Of a stretch of DNA of 64,000 nt, positions 40,645-50,082 are shown in pieces. The DNA is from an uncultured Actinobaculum sp. (GTDB lineage: Bacteria > Actinomycetota > Actinomycetes > Actinomycetales > Actinomycetaceae), in the NCBI GenBank assembly GCA_938020505.1, contig CALIHR010000020.1:1-64000 (forward strand), given 5' to 3'. Positions within the stretch are counted from its first letter, which is position 1, and each line of letters begins with the position of its first letter. The position numbers and the translations under genes are program-made. The notes under the pieces were generated by a model. The model saw only the letters and a program-made list of their open reading frames with translations, was not told where the DNA came from and did no database searches.

Positions 40645-41523
40645 ATGACCGGACGCCATTCGCTCAATCGCGAGGTCGCCCTCAGCGCTCTGAATTCCCC
40701 CGCCGGCCGCAGCGTGGCAGCAGCCATGGCCGTTGGAACGATGCTTGGCGTGGCACTGCCCTCCGCCAACGCCGACGAGGGATCGGCCAACGCCGACCTC
40801 GCCCCCGTTACCGACCTCAGCGCCGACGAGACGATCACCGACACTTCGGCAGTCAAGGCTCCCGCCGACGCCAACTGGCAGCTCGAGCAGGTTCAGGTTC
40901 AGGACGCGCAGGCTTCCGACCAGCAGCCCGCCACCGCCTTCCAGGTCAGCGTTCAGAAGAAAGCAACCCCGGTTGCCGCCCAGCCCGCTGCCGCACAGCA
41001 GGCAGATAAGACGCAGAAGGCAGCTGGCAGCCAGGAATCCGGAAACGTTCAGGGGAATATTCAGCAGACGAACGCCACCGTCACTCGCGGCGCCCGCCCC
41101 GCCGCTGTCAACAACGTCAGGCAGCAGCAGGCCGCTGCTCCTGCCCCCCAGGCGGCTCCCGCCGCCCGCACCGGATCCGGAAGCGGCTCGTCGGTCCTTT
41201 CGACCGCGATGTCCTACGTCGGTTCGCCGTACCGCTGGGGCGGCACCACCCCCTCCGGCTGGGATTGCATCGGCTTCGTCCGCTACGTCTACGGCAAGTA
41301 CGGAGTCTCGATCGGCGGATACACCACTTCCGTCCTTTCCGCCGGCACGAGGGTCCCTTACTCGCAGGCGCAGCCCGGCGACATCCTCTACTGGCCCGGC
41401 CATGTCGGCATCTACGCCGGAAACGGTCAGAACGTCGGTGCGTGGAACCCCTCGATGGGGACCCGCGTCGGACCCAACTCCTGGGTCGGCGGCACGCCCA
41501 CCGTGATTCGCGTGTTCCACTGA
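40645..41523 (+). CDS. Secreted NlpC/P60 (C40) peptidoglycan peptidase
   Basis: A 292-residue secreted cell-wall peptidase; AGGAG precedes the ATG. Signal peptide (SVAAAMAVGTMLGVALP, cleavage after SANA), then about 130 residues of Ala/Gln-rich linker, then a C-terminal NlpC/P60 domain with SYVGSPYRWGG, catalytic C208 in GWDCIGFVRYVY and H253 in PGHVGIYAG. The usual DCSG is DCIG here. It likely cleaves the D-Glu-diaminoacid bond during cell separation or remodelling. A 14-bp hairpin terminator follows. It has a 620-bp upstream region, consistent with complex regulation. Confidence 0.94.
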   Translation: MTGRHSLNREVALSALNSPAGRSVAAAMAVGTMLGVALPSANADEGSANADLAPVTDLSADETITDTSAVKAPADANWQLEQVQVQDAQASDQQPATAFQVSVQKKATPVAAQPAAAQQADKTQKAAGSQESGNVQGNIQQTNATVTRGARPAAVNNVRQQQAAAPAPQAAPAARTGSGSGSSVLSTAMSYVGSPYRWGGTTPSGWDCIGFVRYVYGKYGVSIGGYTTSVLSAGTRVPYSQAQPGDILYWPGHVGIYAGNGQNVGAWNPSMGTRVGPNSWVGGTPTVIRVFH

Positions 41524-41537
41524 GCAACTGAGTGTGT

Positions 41538-41568
41538 CGAAGGGGCCGCCCTAAGGGCGGCCCCTTCG
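41538..41568 (+). terminator. Intrinsic terminator after the NlpC/P60 gene
   Basis: Perfect 14-bp stem (CGAAGGGGCCGCCC and complement) with a three-base TAA loop, 15 bp past the stop. Confidence 0.85.
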
Positions 41569-41860
41569 CTTGCGTCTTCGCCCTCGCGTGGCGCTGCCGC
41601 TCCTCTCCGTTGTTCCCGCTTCTCCCGCGGCGCTTCTGCCCCTTTCAACGCAGCCGTCTTTCGCGGCGCCGTTGTTTCTTTCCAGCGCCGCCGCCTCTTT
41701 CAGCGTCACCCCTTTTGCGGCGTCGCCGCTCCTCTTGCCTTTCGCGCTCGTTGTCGCCTTTCCTTCGCTCCCGTCTCTCCAGTCTCAATCTCCTCGAATT
41801 TGGCGGGCCGTGACGCTTTACCTGGCCACCGGGAACGTGGGAAACTGTAAGCACCTAAAC

Positions 41861-41869
41861 GGAGGTGAT
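41861..41869 (+). promoter_or_regulatory. Perfect Shine-Dalgarno sequence of the universal stress gene
   Basis: GGAGGTGAT is fully complementary to the 16S rRNA 3' end. Its spacing places the start at GTG 41874, not the in-frame GTG at 41865 that lies within it. Confidence 0.8.
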
Positions 41870-41873
41870 TAAG

Positions 41874-42785
41874 GTGGCTTATCAACACGACAACGTGGTT
41901 GTGTGCGGCGTCGACGGTTCCGACGCTTCTTTCAACGCCCTCAAGTGGGCGGCGCAGGAGGCGAAGATGCGCAACGCCGTGCTGGAGATCCTTTGCTGCC
42001 ATCAGGAACCGACATATCCGGGACACCGCGGCAACGCCGGCCTGACCGAGGCCGATGCGTGGGAGGTCATCGACAAGGCGCGGGAGAAGACAGCCGACGC
42101 CGGAGTCGATGTCCAGACTTCTCTCGAGGCGGAGGACCCGACCTCGGCGCTTCTGGCGCGCTCGAAGAAGGCAGCGCGAGTCGTCGTGGGGGCGCGGGGC
42201 GGATCCGGCGGATTCGCCGACAGGCTCCTGGGGTCGGTGGCCTCGGCCCTTTCCGCGCGCGCGTTCTGCGCCGCCGTCGTCGTCCCGTCGACGTCGGTGA
42301 GGGACGTGCTCCCGGTCGAGCACATCGTGTGCGGCGTGGACGGCTCGGAGACGTCGAAGATCGCCCTGGGACTCGCCGTGCGGGAGGCCGCGAGATGGAA
42401 GGCGAAGCTTTCCTGCGTCTCCGCCATCAACCTCAGCGGGTCGATGTGGGTTCCGGGGCCCGGGTACCATCAAGAGGTGCTCGACGACGTGCGCGCCGGC
42501 CTCAAGGACACCGTCATGAAGGCGGCCGAGGGGTACGACATCGACGCGCACTGCCACGTGATCGAGGGCAATCCGGCCGCGCTGCTCGCCGAGTTCTCGA
42601 CGGCGGTGGACATGCTGGTGGTCGGCACTCGCGGGCGCGGAGGCTTCGCCGGCTTGCTGCTCGGATCGACGAGCCAGGCCATCCTCCATCACGCCGTGTG
42701 CCCGACGATCATCGTTCCTCGCCGAACCGGTGAGAACGAGGACGCCCCGTGGGGCAACGTCCCGTGGAGCCGCACCGCCAAGTAG
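41874..42785 (+). CDS. Universal stress protein, tandem UspA domains
   Basis: 303 residues with two UspA domains (about 1-145 and 152-295). Each begins with VVCGVDGSDAS or IVCGVDGSETS, and each ends with an ATP-binding G-2x-G-9x-G(S/T) motif (GARGGSGGFADRLLGSVAS and GTRGRGGFAGLLLGSTS). Tandem, ATP-binding Usps of this kind are linked to dormancy and stress survival in actinobacteria. The GTG start is fixed by the perfect ribosome site. A palindrome follows 120 bp after the stop. Confidence 0.95.
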   Translation: MAYQHDNVVVCGVDGSDASFNALKWAAQEAKMRNAVLEILCCHQEPTYPGHRGNAGLTEADAWEVIDKAREKTADAGVDVQTSLEAEDPTSALLARSKKAARVVVGARGGSGGFADRLLGSVASALSARAFCAAVVVPSTSVRDVLPVEHIVCGVDGSETSKIALGLAVREAARWKAKLSCVSAINLSGSMWVPGPGYHQEVLDDVRAGLKDTVMKAAEGYDIDAHCHVIEGNPAALLAEFSTAVDMLVVGTRGRGGFAGLLLGSTSQAILHHAVCPTIIVPRRTGENEDAPWGNVPWSRTAK

Positions 42786-42904
42786 TGGCCCTGCGGCTGG
42801 CCGTCTTCCTGCCTGCGGCTGAAGCGGCATGGGGCTGGTGCTGGCTGACGATGAACGGTATGGCTGGCAGCGAGCGGCATGCCTGACGATGAAAAGTTCC
42901 TAGA

Positions 42905-42941
42905 TGCATGATCAGGACCGAAAAGAGGTCCTGATCATGCA
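42905..42941. repeat. Palindromic intergenic element, copy 1
   Basis: Perfect 15-bp arms (42905-42919 and 42927-42941) with a 7-nt loop; core ATGATCAGGAC. It shares arm sequence and AAAA loop with the element at 49875. It could serve as the terminator of the universal stress gene. Confidence 0.75.
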
Positions 42942-43077
42942 ACGTGGTGCTGATCGTGCAATCGGGCTGCCCGAAGTCAGCGCATACAGCCACTTGCTGG
43001 GCGAGCGGGCCGGAGACGGCACACGTCGCCTGCACCAACGTGCTTCAACCCGCCGACGCGGGTAGACTAGGCATGTT

Positions 43078-43149
43078 GCCCTCGTAGCTCAGGGGAAGAG
43101 CGACCGCCTCCTAAGCGGTAGGTCGAAGGTTCGAATCCTTTCGAGGGCG
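43078..43149 (+). tRNA. tRNA-Arg (anticodon CCT)
   Basis: Acceptor GCCCTCG/CGAGGGC, D arm GCTC/GAGC, anticodon stem ACCGC/GCGGT-type with loop CTCCTAA (CCT, reads AGG), T arm GAAGG TTCGAAT CCTTT. CCA is not encoded. Confidence 0.95.
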
Positions 43150-43348
43150 CAGAGTCGCCCCGGCGCGGCGACCGACAGTCCGGCCTCGTCCGGGGCTCAC
43201 ACGTGGATGTTATTAGCTTTTGCCTTCTGATGCCGCCAGGTGTCGCTTTTGCGTTAGGCGTCGCTCCTCATTGAGGAGGAAGATCGCAGTCATCCTTTGG
43301 AGGGGCGGCGTCGCTTCTCGAAAGGGCGGCGTTGCGTCCTTCCCGCCG

Positions 43349-43666
43349 TCACTTTTCGAAAAGGCGCCGCAGGTCCTCGTCCATTTGCTCTCTGTCGCGA
43401 ATCTTTTCCAAGTAAGGGATGAGCGGGTGGACGGCGCCCAGGGTTTTGCCGGTGGTGTCCATAAGCTTGTCGAGCGCGTGCGCCAGATCCTTGCCGCTCA
43501 CTGAGAGCTGCTTCGTCGTCGTCAGCAGACTCACTATGGCCTTCTGTGACAGCTCGTTGTACTCTTCTGCCCGCGCCAGGCGCCCCTCGAGGTCGCTCAC
43601 GCGCTCCTCAAGCTGCGCCAGCTTCGCCTCGAGGCTTTCGCCGCTCTGCTTCGATCCGCCGTCCAT
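43349..43666 (-). CDS. Small coiled-coil protein of unknown function
   Basis: A 105-residue helical protein: LEAKLAQLEERVSDLEGRLA is a clear coiled coil, followed by KAIVSLLTTTKQLSVSGKDL and an acidic end. AAGGATGG precedes the ATG. No domain recognised. It stands alone on the minus strand between tRNA-Arg and the helicase-like gene. Confidence 0.65.
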   Translation of the reverse strand: MDGGSKQSGESLEAKLAQLEERVSDLEGRLARAEEYNELSQKAIVSLLTTTKQLSVSGKDLAHALDKLMDTTGKTLGAVHPLIPYLEKIRDREQMDEDLRRLFEK

Positions 43667-43790
43667 CTTTCCATCCTTTCAGATTGAGCTTCGTCTTCAA
43701 AGGCCGCGCGCTCGACCCTGTTCGCCTTCGGTTCCGGATAGGCCCTCGAGCCGTTTGGCGGGTTGCCGCCGTCCGGCGGCCGCCGCGGGG

Positions 43791-43860
43791 CCCGAAGTCG
43801 AGAACGGGGCACTGCGGTCCCGAAGCTGAGAACGGGGCACTGCGGTCCCGAAGCCGAGAA
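43791..43860. repeat. 28-bp tandem repeat
   Basis: Unit starting AGAACGGGGCACTGCGGTCC is present as two full copies (43801 and 43829) plus flanking partial copies. It lies in the roughly 500-bp gap (43667-44161) upstream of the helicase-like gene, in which I see no convincing gene. Confidence 0.8.
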
Positions 43861-44161
43861 ACCGTGGAAGCCTCGCTCCTTCGGAAAAGCCCATGCTCTT
43901 GTGTCACGTTGCCGCCGTCCTCGCAGGAAGGCCGACGGCGCTGAGCCGCGCCTTGCAATTCGATCTTACTATCGTCGGAACCGATCCTTAAGGGACAATC
44001 CCGTTCTTAAGGAGGCAATCTCGGCTCCTCTTGTCGCAGCGCGCATGATGGAATGGGACGGCGTCGACGTGCCGCATGGTCAGCCCTGGGTGCGGATGTG
44101 TGAGGGCGGCTTCGTTTACGGGCGATCGGCGCGGTAAACGGAATTTCGGTTGCAGTACCGA

Positions 44162-44167
44162 TACCGT
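44162..44167 (+). promoter_or_regulatory. -10 box for a leaderless start of the helicase-like gene
   Basis: TACCGT ends 6 nt before GTG 44174. It favours this start over the in-frame TTG at 44150, which has no ribosome site. Confidence 0.45.
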
Positions 44168-44173
44168 GGAGGC

Positions 44174-47100
44174 GTGAGCCCTTTCTTCAAGCGCAGTCGC
44201 AAAAGTGACAAGGCCGCCCCCGCGGCCGAGTCCCCCGCGCCGTCGCCGGAAACCGCCGAGGCGGACGAGAATCGCCCGTCCGTTTCCGAGCGCGCAGAAC
44301 GCTCCGAAAAGCGTTCCTTGATCGCGCGCAAATCCAGGGAGATGAAGGAGCCGGCCTTATTCGCCGAGGCGCAGCCTGCTCAGGCCGACGGCGTCGACGG
44401 GCCGTCGCGCACCGAGCGGCTTTCCCGCGCATACTCGGACTGGCACAGAGAACTCGCCGTCGTCGCCGACGAAGCGACCGTGCCCATCAGGGCCGGCGAC
44501 CCGGCGGTCGTCGACCTCACCCACCCCCATCCGACCGGAGCTTCGCAACTGTACTCCGGCAAGCCGACCCTGCTGACGTCCGTCATTCGAGAGGAATCCG
44601 CCCAGCGCGAGGCACAGGCTCACTTGGCCTCGCTGCGCACGCGAATGGAGGGGCTTTCCGAGCAGTACGGGTACGCGCCGGTCACGCTCGCGATTGGCCA
44701 CATGTCGTGGACCGAGCTGCCGGTCGCCTCCTCGCAAGGCCGCGAGAAAGGCGGTTCGCCAGGCGTTTCTTCGGGGAAGGCGTTGGGCCGCGACGCCGTC
44801 GAACAGATGGCCGTCGGGGCGGCGCGGGCCGACATGCACGACGTCGCCCTGGGCGAAGAGCTTCCCGGAGGCCCGGGCGCCGACGACGGATCGGGCGGCG
44901 ACGGATCGGCCGACGAGCCCGCAAGCACGCCAGAGGCGCTCGACAATGCGGCGGGCGAGCGCGGCGGCGCGCCGGACGAACATGACGGCGCGCCCGATTC
45001 CCTCGGAACCGAGCCTCTCGAAAGCACGGAGGAGCTCGCGGCGGCGAGGTCGGCCGACTCGGTTGAGGACGGAGCCTCCGGGGGCGACGCGGCGGCCCCC
45101 AAGATCCGCGAAATGTACGAGGCCGGGCTCATGCGTTCGGCCAGGCTCGACGAGGCCGGCCCCGACGACGCCTACATCACGCTCACCGCCCGCTGCGACG
45201 TCAACCCGGCGGTGCTGCGCGCCTTGCGTTCCCACGGAATGACCGCCGAGGAGGGATCGAGGCTGCGCGCGATGGCGGCCGACGTCGCCCGTCACGAGGC
45301 GGCCGTCGCCTACCTGCGCGAACTCGGACGCGTGTACCTGCCCGGGTTTTCTTACGAGGACGGGGCCTTGCTCGGCAGTTTCACGCATCCTGGCCTCGTG
45401 CTCCTCGCCGACCTCGAGGCGATGAAGCCTTACATCGAAACTTCCGGGATCATGGCGGCGCTGGCTGGCGACGATGAGACTCGGCGCCTCGCCGCGTTGC
45501 CGCTGCCTCCCGCCGAGATGCGCGACCGCTCGCCGGAGGCCGAACGCGGCGCCGGCGACCGCGACCCCGCCGAGCTGGCGATCATCGAGGCGATCGCGTC
45601 CGGGCGGTCGATCGTCGTCGACGCGCCGCCCGGGTCGCAGGCCGTGGGCACCCTTGCGGCGATAGTCGCCGACGCCGCGGCTTCCGGCAGGTCCATCCTT
45701 TACATTCCGGGGCGCGCATCCTCGGCCAGGGCGCTCGTGGACGAGATGGAGCGCCTGGGCCTGGGCGACCTCGTCCTCGACTTTTCGGACCTCGACACGG
45801 TGGCGCGCCGCATCCGCACCGGCATGCGGCTGCGCGGAGACGAAGAGGACCCGGCCGACGTTTTGGAGCTGCGGGCGCGCCTCGTGGCCGTCAGGCGCGA
45901 GCTCAGCGAATACGTGGCTTCGCTGCACGACGTCGATCCCCAGTGGGGGCACTCGGTGCACTCGCTTCTGGAGAGGCTGGCGCGGCTGACCGAGGGCAAG
46001 GGCGCCCCGCGCAGCAGGGTGCGGCTGGATTCCGACACCGTCCACGCCCTGCGGGGCGAGCTCTCACACGTGCAGGCCCAACTCGAAGACGCCTCGGAGC
46101 TCGGGGCGTTCGTGGGCATGGCAGACTCGCCGTGGGCCGGCGCGGACATTCACACCGCCGCGGCGGGGGAGGAAGCCATGGCCCTCGCCAAGAAGCTCGC
46201 CTCCAAGACGATCCCAGCCGTCAAAGCCCAGGCCGAACGCGCGGCGGAGGAGACCGGGCTCTCCGCGGCGGAGACCTTCGAGGACTGGCGCGAGCAGATT
46301 GAGATGCTGCGCGGAATCTCCCACTCTCTCGACATTTTCCTGCCCCAGATTTTCGAGCGCTCCGTTCAAGACATGGTGATCGCGACGGCGTCGAAGGAAT
46401 GGCGCGAAAGCCACGGCGAGGAGATGAAGGGCTCGGAGCGGCGCCGTCTGACGAAACAGGCGAAAGACTACGTGCGGCCGGGGGCCGTGAGCCACGACCT
46501 GCACCGCGACCTCATCACCGTGCAGCGCCAGCGCGAGGTGTGGAAGCGTTACAGCGCGGAAGCCAGCTGGCCCAAGCTTCCCGAGGGCATGACCCAGATC
46601 CGCGAAAGCGCACGCGAGGCCGGCGGGCAGCTCGAAGAGCTGGAGGGGATCCTTCCCGGCAGGAAGCTCCGCATGATGCCGCTGGGCGAGCTGCTGGACT
46701 TCCTCCTCTCGCTGTCGATGGACGAAGGCACGATGTCGCGCCTGCCCAGAGCCAACGAGCTCGTCGCCAAGTTAAAGGCGGAGGGCTTCGGCGGCGTCGT
46801 CGAGGACTTTTCCGAGCGAGGCGTGCGAACCGAACAGATCCCGGCCGAGCTCGACCTCATATATTCGGCTTCCCTTTTCGAGCAGCTCGTCGGGCGCTCC
46901 CCGGCCCTTTCCCGGACGACGCCGGCCAACCTCGCCGTCCTCGCCGCCGAGGTGCGCAGGCTCGACCGGGAGCACACCGAGACGCTGGCCGGGCCGGTCT
47001 CTCGCGCCGTCGTGCGGATCATGCGTGAAACGATCTCGAAGCGGCGCGAGGACACCCTCAAACTCGACGATCAGCTCGAACGCCATTCGACGGGCGCCCT

Positions 47101-49396
47101 GCGTGACGCGATCGCCACCTACCCGAGGCTCGTTCAGGCGTCCCGCCCTGTGTGGGTCATTCCGTCGATGATCACGGCCGAATTCGTGCCTCCCATGCCC
47201 TGGGCCGACATCGTCATCATGGACGAGCAGGACGCCGGCGGCCTCTCCTCAGCCGTTTCGATGCTCATGCGCGGCCGTCAGATCGTCGTCATGGGCAATC
47301 TTCGCCGCGCGCGGGCCGAGGGCGGGGATTCGACGATCGCTGCCTTCGCGGACATTCTGCCCGTGTGCGAGCTTCCCACGCTGCGCGCCCAGCATGACGA
47401 GCTGGCCACCCAGACGCTGCGCGACCAGGGATACGCGGACGTCCTCGAGCTCGTGCCGTCGGCCAAGCGCGGCCGCAAGCCCAGCCTTGTGCTCGTGGAG
47501 GGCCGCGGCGTGCCGAATCCGCAGTCGGGCATGGTCGAGGGGCCGCAGGTCGAGGTCGACGCGGCAGTCGACGCCGTCGTCGACCACGTGCTGACGCGGC
47601 CCGGCGAGTCCCTCGCCGTCGTCTGCGTCTCTCCTGCCCACGCGGTCCGCATACGCGAAGCCCTCGCGCGGCTGGCCGCCGACTCCCCGCAGCTGGCCGA
47701 GTTCGTCTCGAGGGGCGGGGTCGAGCCTTTCGCCGTCCTCGAGCTCACGCAGACCGGCGGCCTGCGCCGCGACTCCATCATTTTGACCGTGGGCCTGGGC
47801 AAGACGGTGCACGGGCGAGTGCTGCACACTTTCGGTCCTCTCTCGACGGCCGGCGGTCTCACCGGCCTCGTCGACGCCATGGAGGCCGCGCGCTCCGAGC
47901 TCAAGATCGTCTCCTCCCTCGGCCCCGGCGAGATCGGCGCGGACAAGCTGTCCACGCCCGGCCCGCGGCTTCTTGAGAAGCTCATCGACAGGGCGGACGG
48001 CCGCGAGGTCCCGCTCGACCCCTCAAGTTCCGACGAGCCGATCGGCGCCCTTCTGACCGACCTGCGGGACAGGCTCGTGCGCGCCGGGTATGCCGTGGCT
48101 TCCGATTTCGGCTTCGACGACGGCGTGAGGATTCCGCTCGTCGCCGGCGACGTCGAGCTTCCCGGCACGTGGCGGGTCGCCGTGCTGGTCGACGACGAAG
48201 CCTACGTGAACGAGCCGTCGGTGCGGCGCAGGGACAGGTATTGGCTGGAGCGGCTGGAATCGCGCGGCTGGGCGGTGATCAGGACTTTCTCCACCTCGCT
48301 GTTCATCGATCCCGACGGCCAGGCCTCGCTCATCGTCAACGCGATCAAGCGCGCCCGCGCGCTCGAGCTTTCCGACAGCGTCAAGGTGCCCGTGCTCGGC
48401 GACGAATGGGCCGCGCCGGCCGACGGCGTCGTCGGCGTGCCTGCTGCCGGCGTGCCGGGAAGTCCCGGTGCGCCGGTCAGCGGTGGCGTGCAGGGAACTG
48501 CTGGCGACCCTGCTCGCAGATCCTTTGGCGGCGACGTTTCCGGTGCCTCCCGCACCGACTGGGCTTCGGGTGTAGGCGAGGCCTCAGGCACTGGCGGGGC
48601 TTTGGGCGGCACTCGCGTTTCGAAGACTGGCAGCGGTCACTCTCGCATCCCCCTCCATCGCGACGCCTCCGGCGAATCCAACGCACCAGGCAGCGGCCCC
48701 GGCGGCGCAACCAATGGCCCCGGCGGCGAGATTGTGACCGGCGGGGCCGCTCTCCCGAAGGACACGAATTGGGCCGAAAAGCTCAGGAACGAGGCAGCGG
48801 TCAAGCGCGGCCCTCGCCCGGACGTTGCGAAGGGTCTCTCCCTTGCCGCGTACACGGACGGCCAACTGGACGAGATGGTCACATGGATAGCCGCCGACGG
48901 CGCCGAGCGCAGCCGCCCGGAGTTCGTCGATGCGCTGCGCAAGGAGCTGGGCATCGAGGGGCGCGGCATGCAGATCGATACGGTTCTGGGCCACGTCGTC
49001 GACCGATCCGGTCTGGCGGTTGGCTTGGGCCTTGGCGATTCCGACCCCGACGCTTTCCCCAATTCCCAAGACCGCCCCGATTCCGACGTTTCCCCCAACG
49101 CCGTCTCGCGTCTCTCGGGCTCGCATTCGTCTCCCTCCGGTTCGCATTCTTCTTCCGAGGCTTCGGGAGCCGGCTCGCCCTCAGACCCCGATTCGCGCCG
49201 GTCTCCCGAGGCCGCCCAGGGTTCCTCCGAGGGCGCTCAACGGTCCCCCGAGGTTTCCCAGCGGTCGCCGTACTCCGCTGACCCTGCTTCTGCGACTGCA
49301 TCCGAAGCCGGGTCCGAAGGCAGTCGTTCGCCTTCGGACTCATCCAAGGCGACTGCGTCCACAGCGACTGCCGCTTCCAAGGGCAAGAGAAAGTGA
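44174..49396 (+). CDS. Large superfamily I helicase-like protein with degenerate P-loop and C-terminal Vsr/MTES_1575-like nuclease domain
   Basis: About 1740 residues. After a charged N-terminus and a domain of unknown type (GDPAVVDLTHPHPTGASQLY) there is an acidic insert. A helicase-like core follows: where Walker A should be it reads VDAPPGSQAVGT (about residue 480), lacking GK[ST]; the Walker B-like IVIMDEQDAGG keeps DE (about 1016); motif III is MGNLRRAR. Near residues 1295-1395 is a segment like the endonuclease-fold domain at the end of COG1112 proteins: VAVLVDDEAYV, RRRDRYWLERLESRGWAVIR, STSLFIDP. Beyond a Gly/Ser linker lies a small helical domain (TDGQLDEMVTWIAADG) and a Ser/Pro-rich tail. 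ATP hydrolysis is doubtful. Similar large proteins serve in DNA repair or phage defence; the role here is unknown. Confidence 0.75.
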   Translation: MSPFFKRSRKSDKAAPAAESPAPSPETAEADENRPSVSERAERSEKRSLIARKSREMKEPALFAEAQPAQADGVDGPSRTERLSRAYSDWHRELAVVADEATVPIRAGDPAVVDLTHPHPTGASQLYSGKPTLLTSVIREESAQREAQAHLASLRTRMEGLSEQYGYAPVTLAIGHMSWTELPVASSQGREKGGSPGVSSGKALGRDAVEQMAVGAARADMHDVALGEELPGGPGADDGSGGDGSADEPASTPEALDNAAGERGGAPDEHDGAPDSLGTEPLESTEELAAARSADSVEDGASGGDAAAPKIREMYEAGLMRSARLDEAGPDDAYITLTARCDVNPAVLRALRSHGMTAEEGSRLRAMAADVARHEAAVAYLRELGRVYLPGFSYEDGALLGSFTHPGLVLLADLEAMKPYIETSGIMAALAGDDETRRLAALPLPPAEMRDRSPEAERGAGDRDPAELAIIEAIASGRSIVVDAPPGSQAVGTLAAIVADAAASGRSILYIPGRASSARALVDEMERLGLGDLVLDFSDLDTVARRIRTGMRLRGDEEDPADVLELRARLVAVRRELSEYVASLHDVDPQWGHSVHSLLERLARLTEGKGAPRSRVRLDSDTVHALRGELSHVQAQLEDASELGAFVGMADSPWAGADIHTAAAGEEAMALAKKLASKTIPAVKAQAERAAEETGLSAAETFEDWREQIEMLRGISHSLDIFLPQIFERSVQDMVIATASKEWRESHGEEMKGSERRRLTKQAKDYVRPGAVSHDLHRDLITVQRQREVWKRYSAEASWPKLPEGMTQIRESAREAGGQLEELEGILPGRKLRMMPLGELLDFLLSLSMDEGTMSRLPRANELVAKLKAEGFGGVVEDFSERGVRTEQIPAELDLIYSASLFEQLVGRSPALSRTTPANLAVLAAEVRRLDREHTETLAGPVSRAVVRIMRETISKRREDTLKLDDQLERHSTGALRDAIATYPRLVQASRPVWVIPSMITAEFVPPMPWADIVIMDEQDAGGLSSAVSMLMRGRQIVVMGNLRRARAEGGDSTIAAFADILPVCELPTLRAQHDELATQTLRDQGYADVLELVPSAKRGRKPSLVLVEGRGVPNPQSGMVEGPQVEVDAAVDAVVDHVLTRPGESLAVVCVSPAHAVRIREALARLAADSPQLAEFVSRGGVEPFAVLELTQTGGLRRDSIILTVGLGKTVHGRVLHTFGPLSTAGGLTGLVDAMEAARSELKIVSSLGPGEIGADKLSTPGPRLLEKLIDRADGREVPLDPSSSDEPIGALLTDLRDRLVRAGYAVASDFGFDDGVRIPLVAGDVELPGTWRVAVLVDDEAYVNEPSVRRRDRYWLERLESRGWAVIRTFSTSLFIDPDGQASLIVNAIKRARALELSDSVKVPVLGDEWAAPADGVVGVPAAGVPGSPGAPVSGGVQGTAGDPARRSFGGDVSGASRTDWASGVGEASGTGGALGGTRVSKTGSGHSRIPLHRDASGESNAPGSGPGGATNGPGGEIVTGGAALPKDTNWAEKLRNEAAVKRGPRPDVAKGLSLAAYTDGQLDEMVTWIAADGAERSRPEFVDALRKELGIEGRGMQIDTVLGHVVDRSGLAVGLGLGDSDPDAFPNSQDRPDSDVSPNAVSRLSGSHSSPSGSHSSSEASGAGSPSDPDSRRSPEAAQGSSEGAQRSPEVSQRSPYSADPASATASEAGSEGSRSPSDSSKATASTATAASKGKRK

Positions 49397-49782
49397 ACGC
49401 CCCTCAGGCTGACGAATCGGACTTAAACGGCGATCAGAAACATTTGAATTGCGGGCCTCTAGCCAGCGCTAGCGGCGATTCGCCGACGTCTGATCCAGCC
49501 GTCGAAGGTCCGGCGCTGAGCCAATCTCTCGAATCGGCGAGTCAAGGCTCGTCCGAGCAATCGCAGGCACCGAGGCGCAAGCGTCGCGCGGCGGTGCGTT
49601 TGTCGAGGGTCGACGCCGAGCGCCTGGCCCGCGGCGAGATCGCAAGCCCCGAGGAAGCGCTGCATCTCAACGACCTGCGTGAGACCCGCTCGCTCCAACG
49701 CGAGGAGCCGATCGTTTCCCCTCGCGACGCAAATGAGCGCCGCCTGCTCGGAGACCGACCGCCGCATTTCGGCTCGCTGTAA
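49393..49782 (+). CDS. Small protein translationally coupled to the helicase-like gene
   Basis: 129 residues from a GTG overlapping the upstream stop by four bases (GTGA). The first 60 residues are Ser/Asp/Gln-rich; the rest is basic then charged (RRKRRAAVRLSRVDAERLAR, then SPEEALHLNDLRE). No domain recognised. The coupling implies it works with the helicase-like protein, perhaps as a DNA- or protein-binding accessory. Confidence 0.65.
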   Translation: MNAPQADESDLNGDQKHLNCGPLASASGDSPTSDPAVEGPALSQSLESASQGSSEQSQAPRRKRRAAVRLSRVDAERLARGEIASPEEALHLNDLRETRSLQREEPIVSPRDANERRLLGDRPPHFGSL

Positions 49783-49874
49783 GCCAGATTTTCTCGCCAT
49801 AAGCGCTCGATCTCCTGCGCGACAGGCGAGCCCCTCGAATCTCGTCGCAATAAGCCCTCGAACAGATGATCAGG

Positions 49875-49925
49875 ACCTGGGTGGATGATAAGGACTAAAA
49901 TTTGGCCCTTATCATCCACCCAGGT
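49875..49925. repeat. Palindromic intergenic element, copy 2
   Basis: Perfect 19-bp arms (49875-49893 and 49907-49925) around a 13-nt loop containing TAAAATTT. The core ATGATAAGGAC, the AAAA in the loop and a preceding ATGATCAGGACC relate it to the element at 42905. It lies in the gap between convergent transcription units. Confidence 0.75.
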
Positions 49926-49987
49926 AGTTTTCATGTCGGGATACCGATTCAAGTGGCTTCTATGTCGAGGATTCTGGGCATGAAATG

Positions 49988-50018
49988 GAGGTGCCCCGGA
50001 ATGACTCCGGGGCGCCTC
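49988..50018 (-). terminator. Intrinsic terminator after mscL
   Basis: 13-bp stem with one G-T pair (left arm 49988-50000, right arm 50006-50018), 65 bp beyond the mscL stop on the minus strand. Confidence 0.65.
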
Positions 50019-50082
50019 ATTCGTAGATTTCGACTTCTAGATCGTTGTCAATCTAGCGGTCTTTACGGGACGTGGTCGTTCC

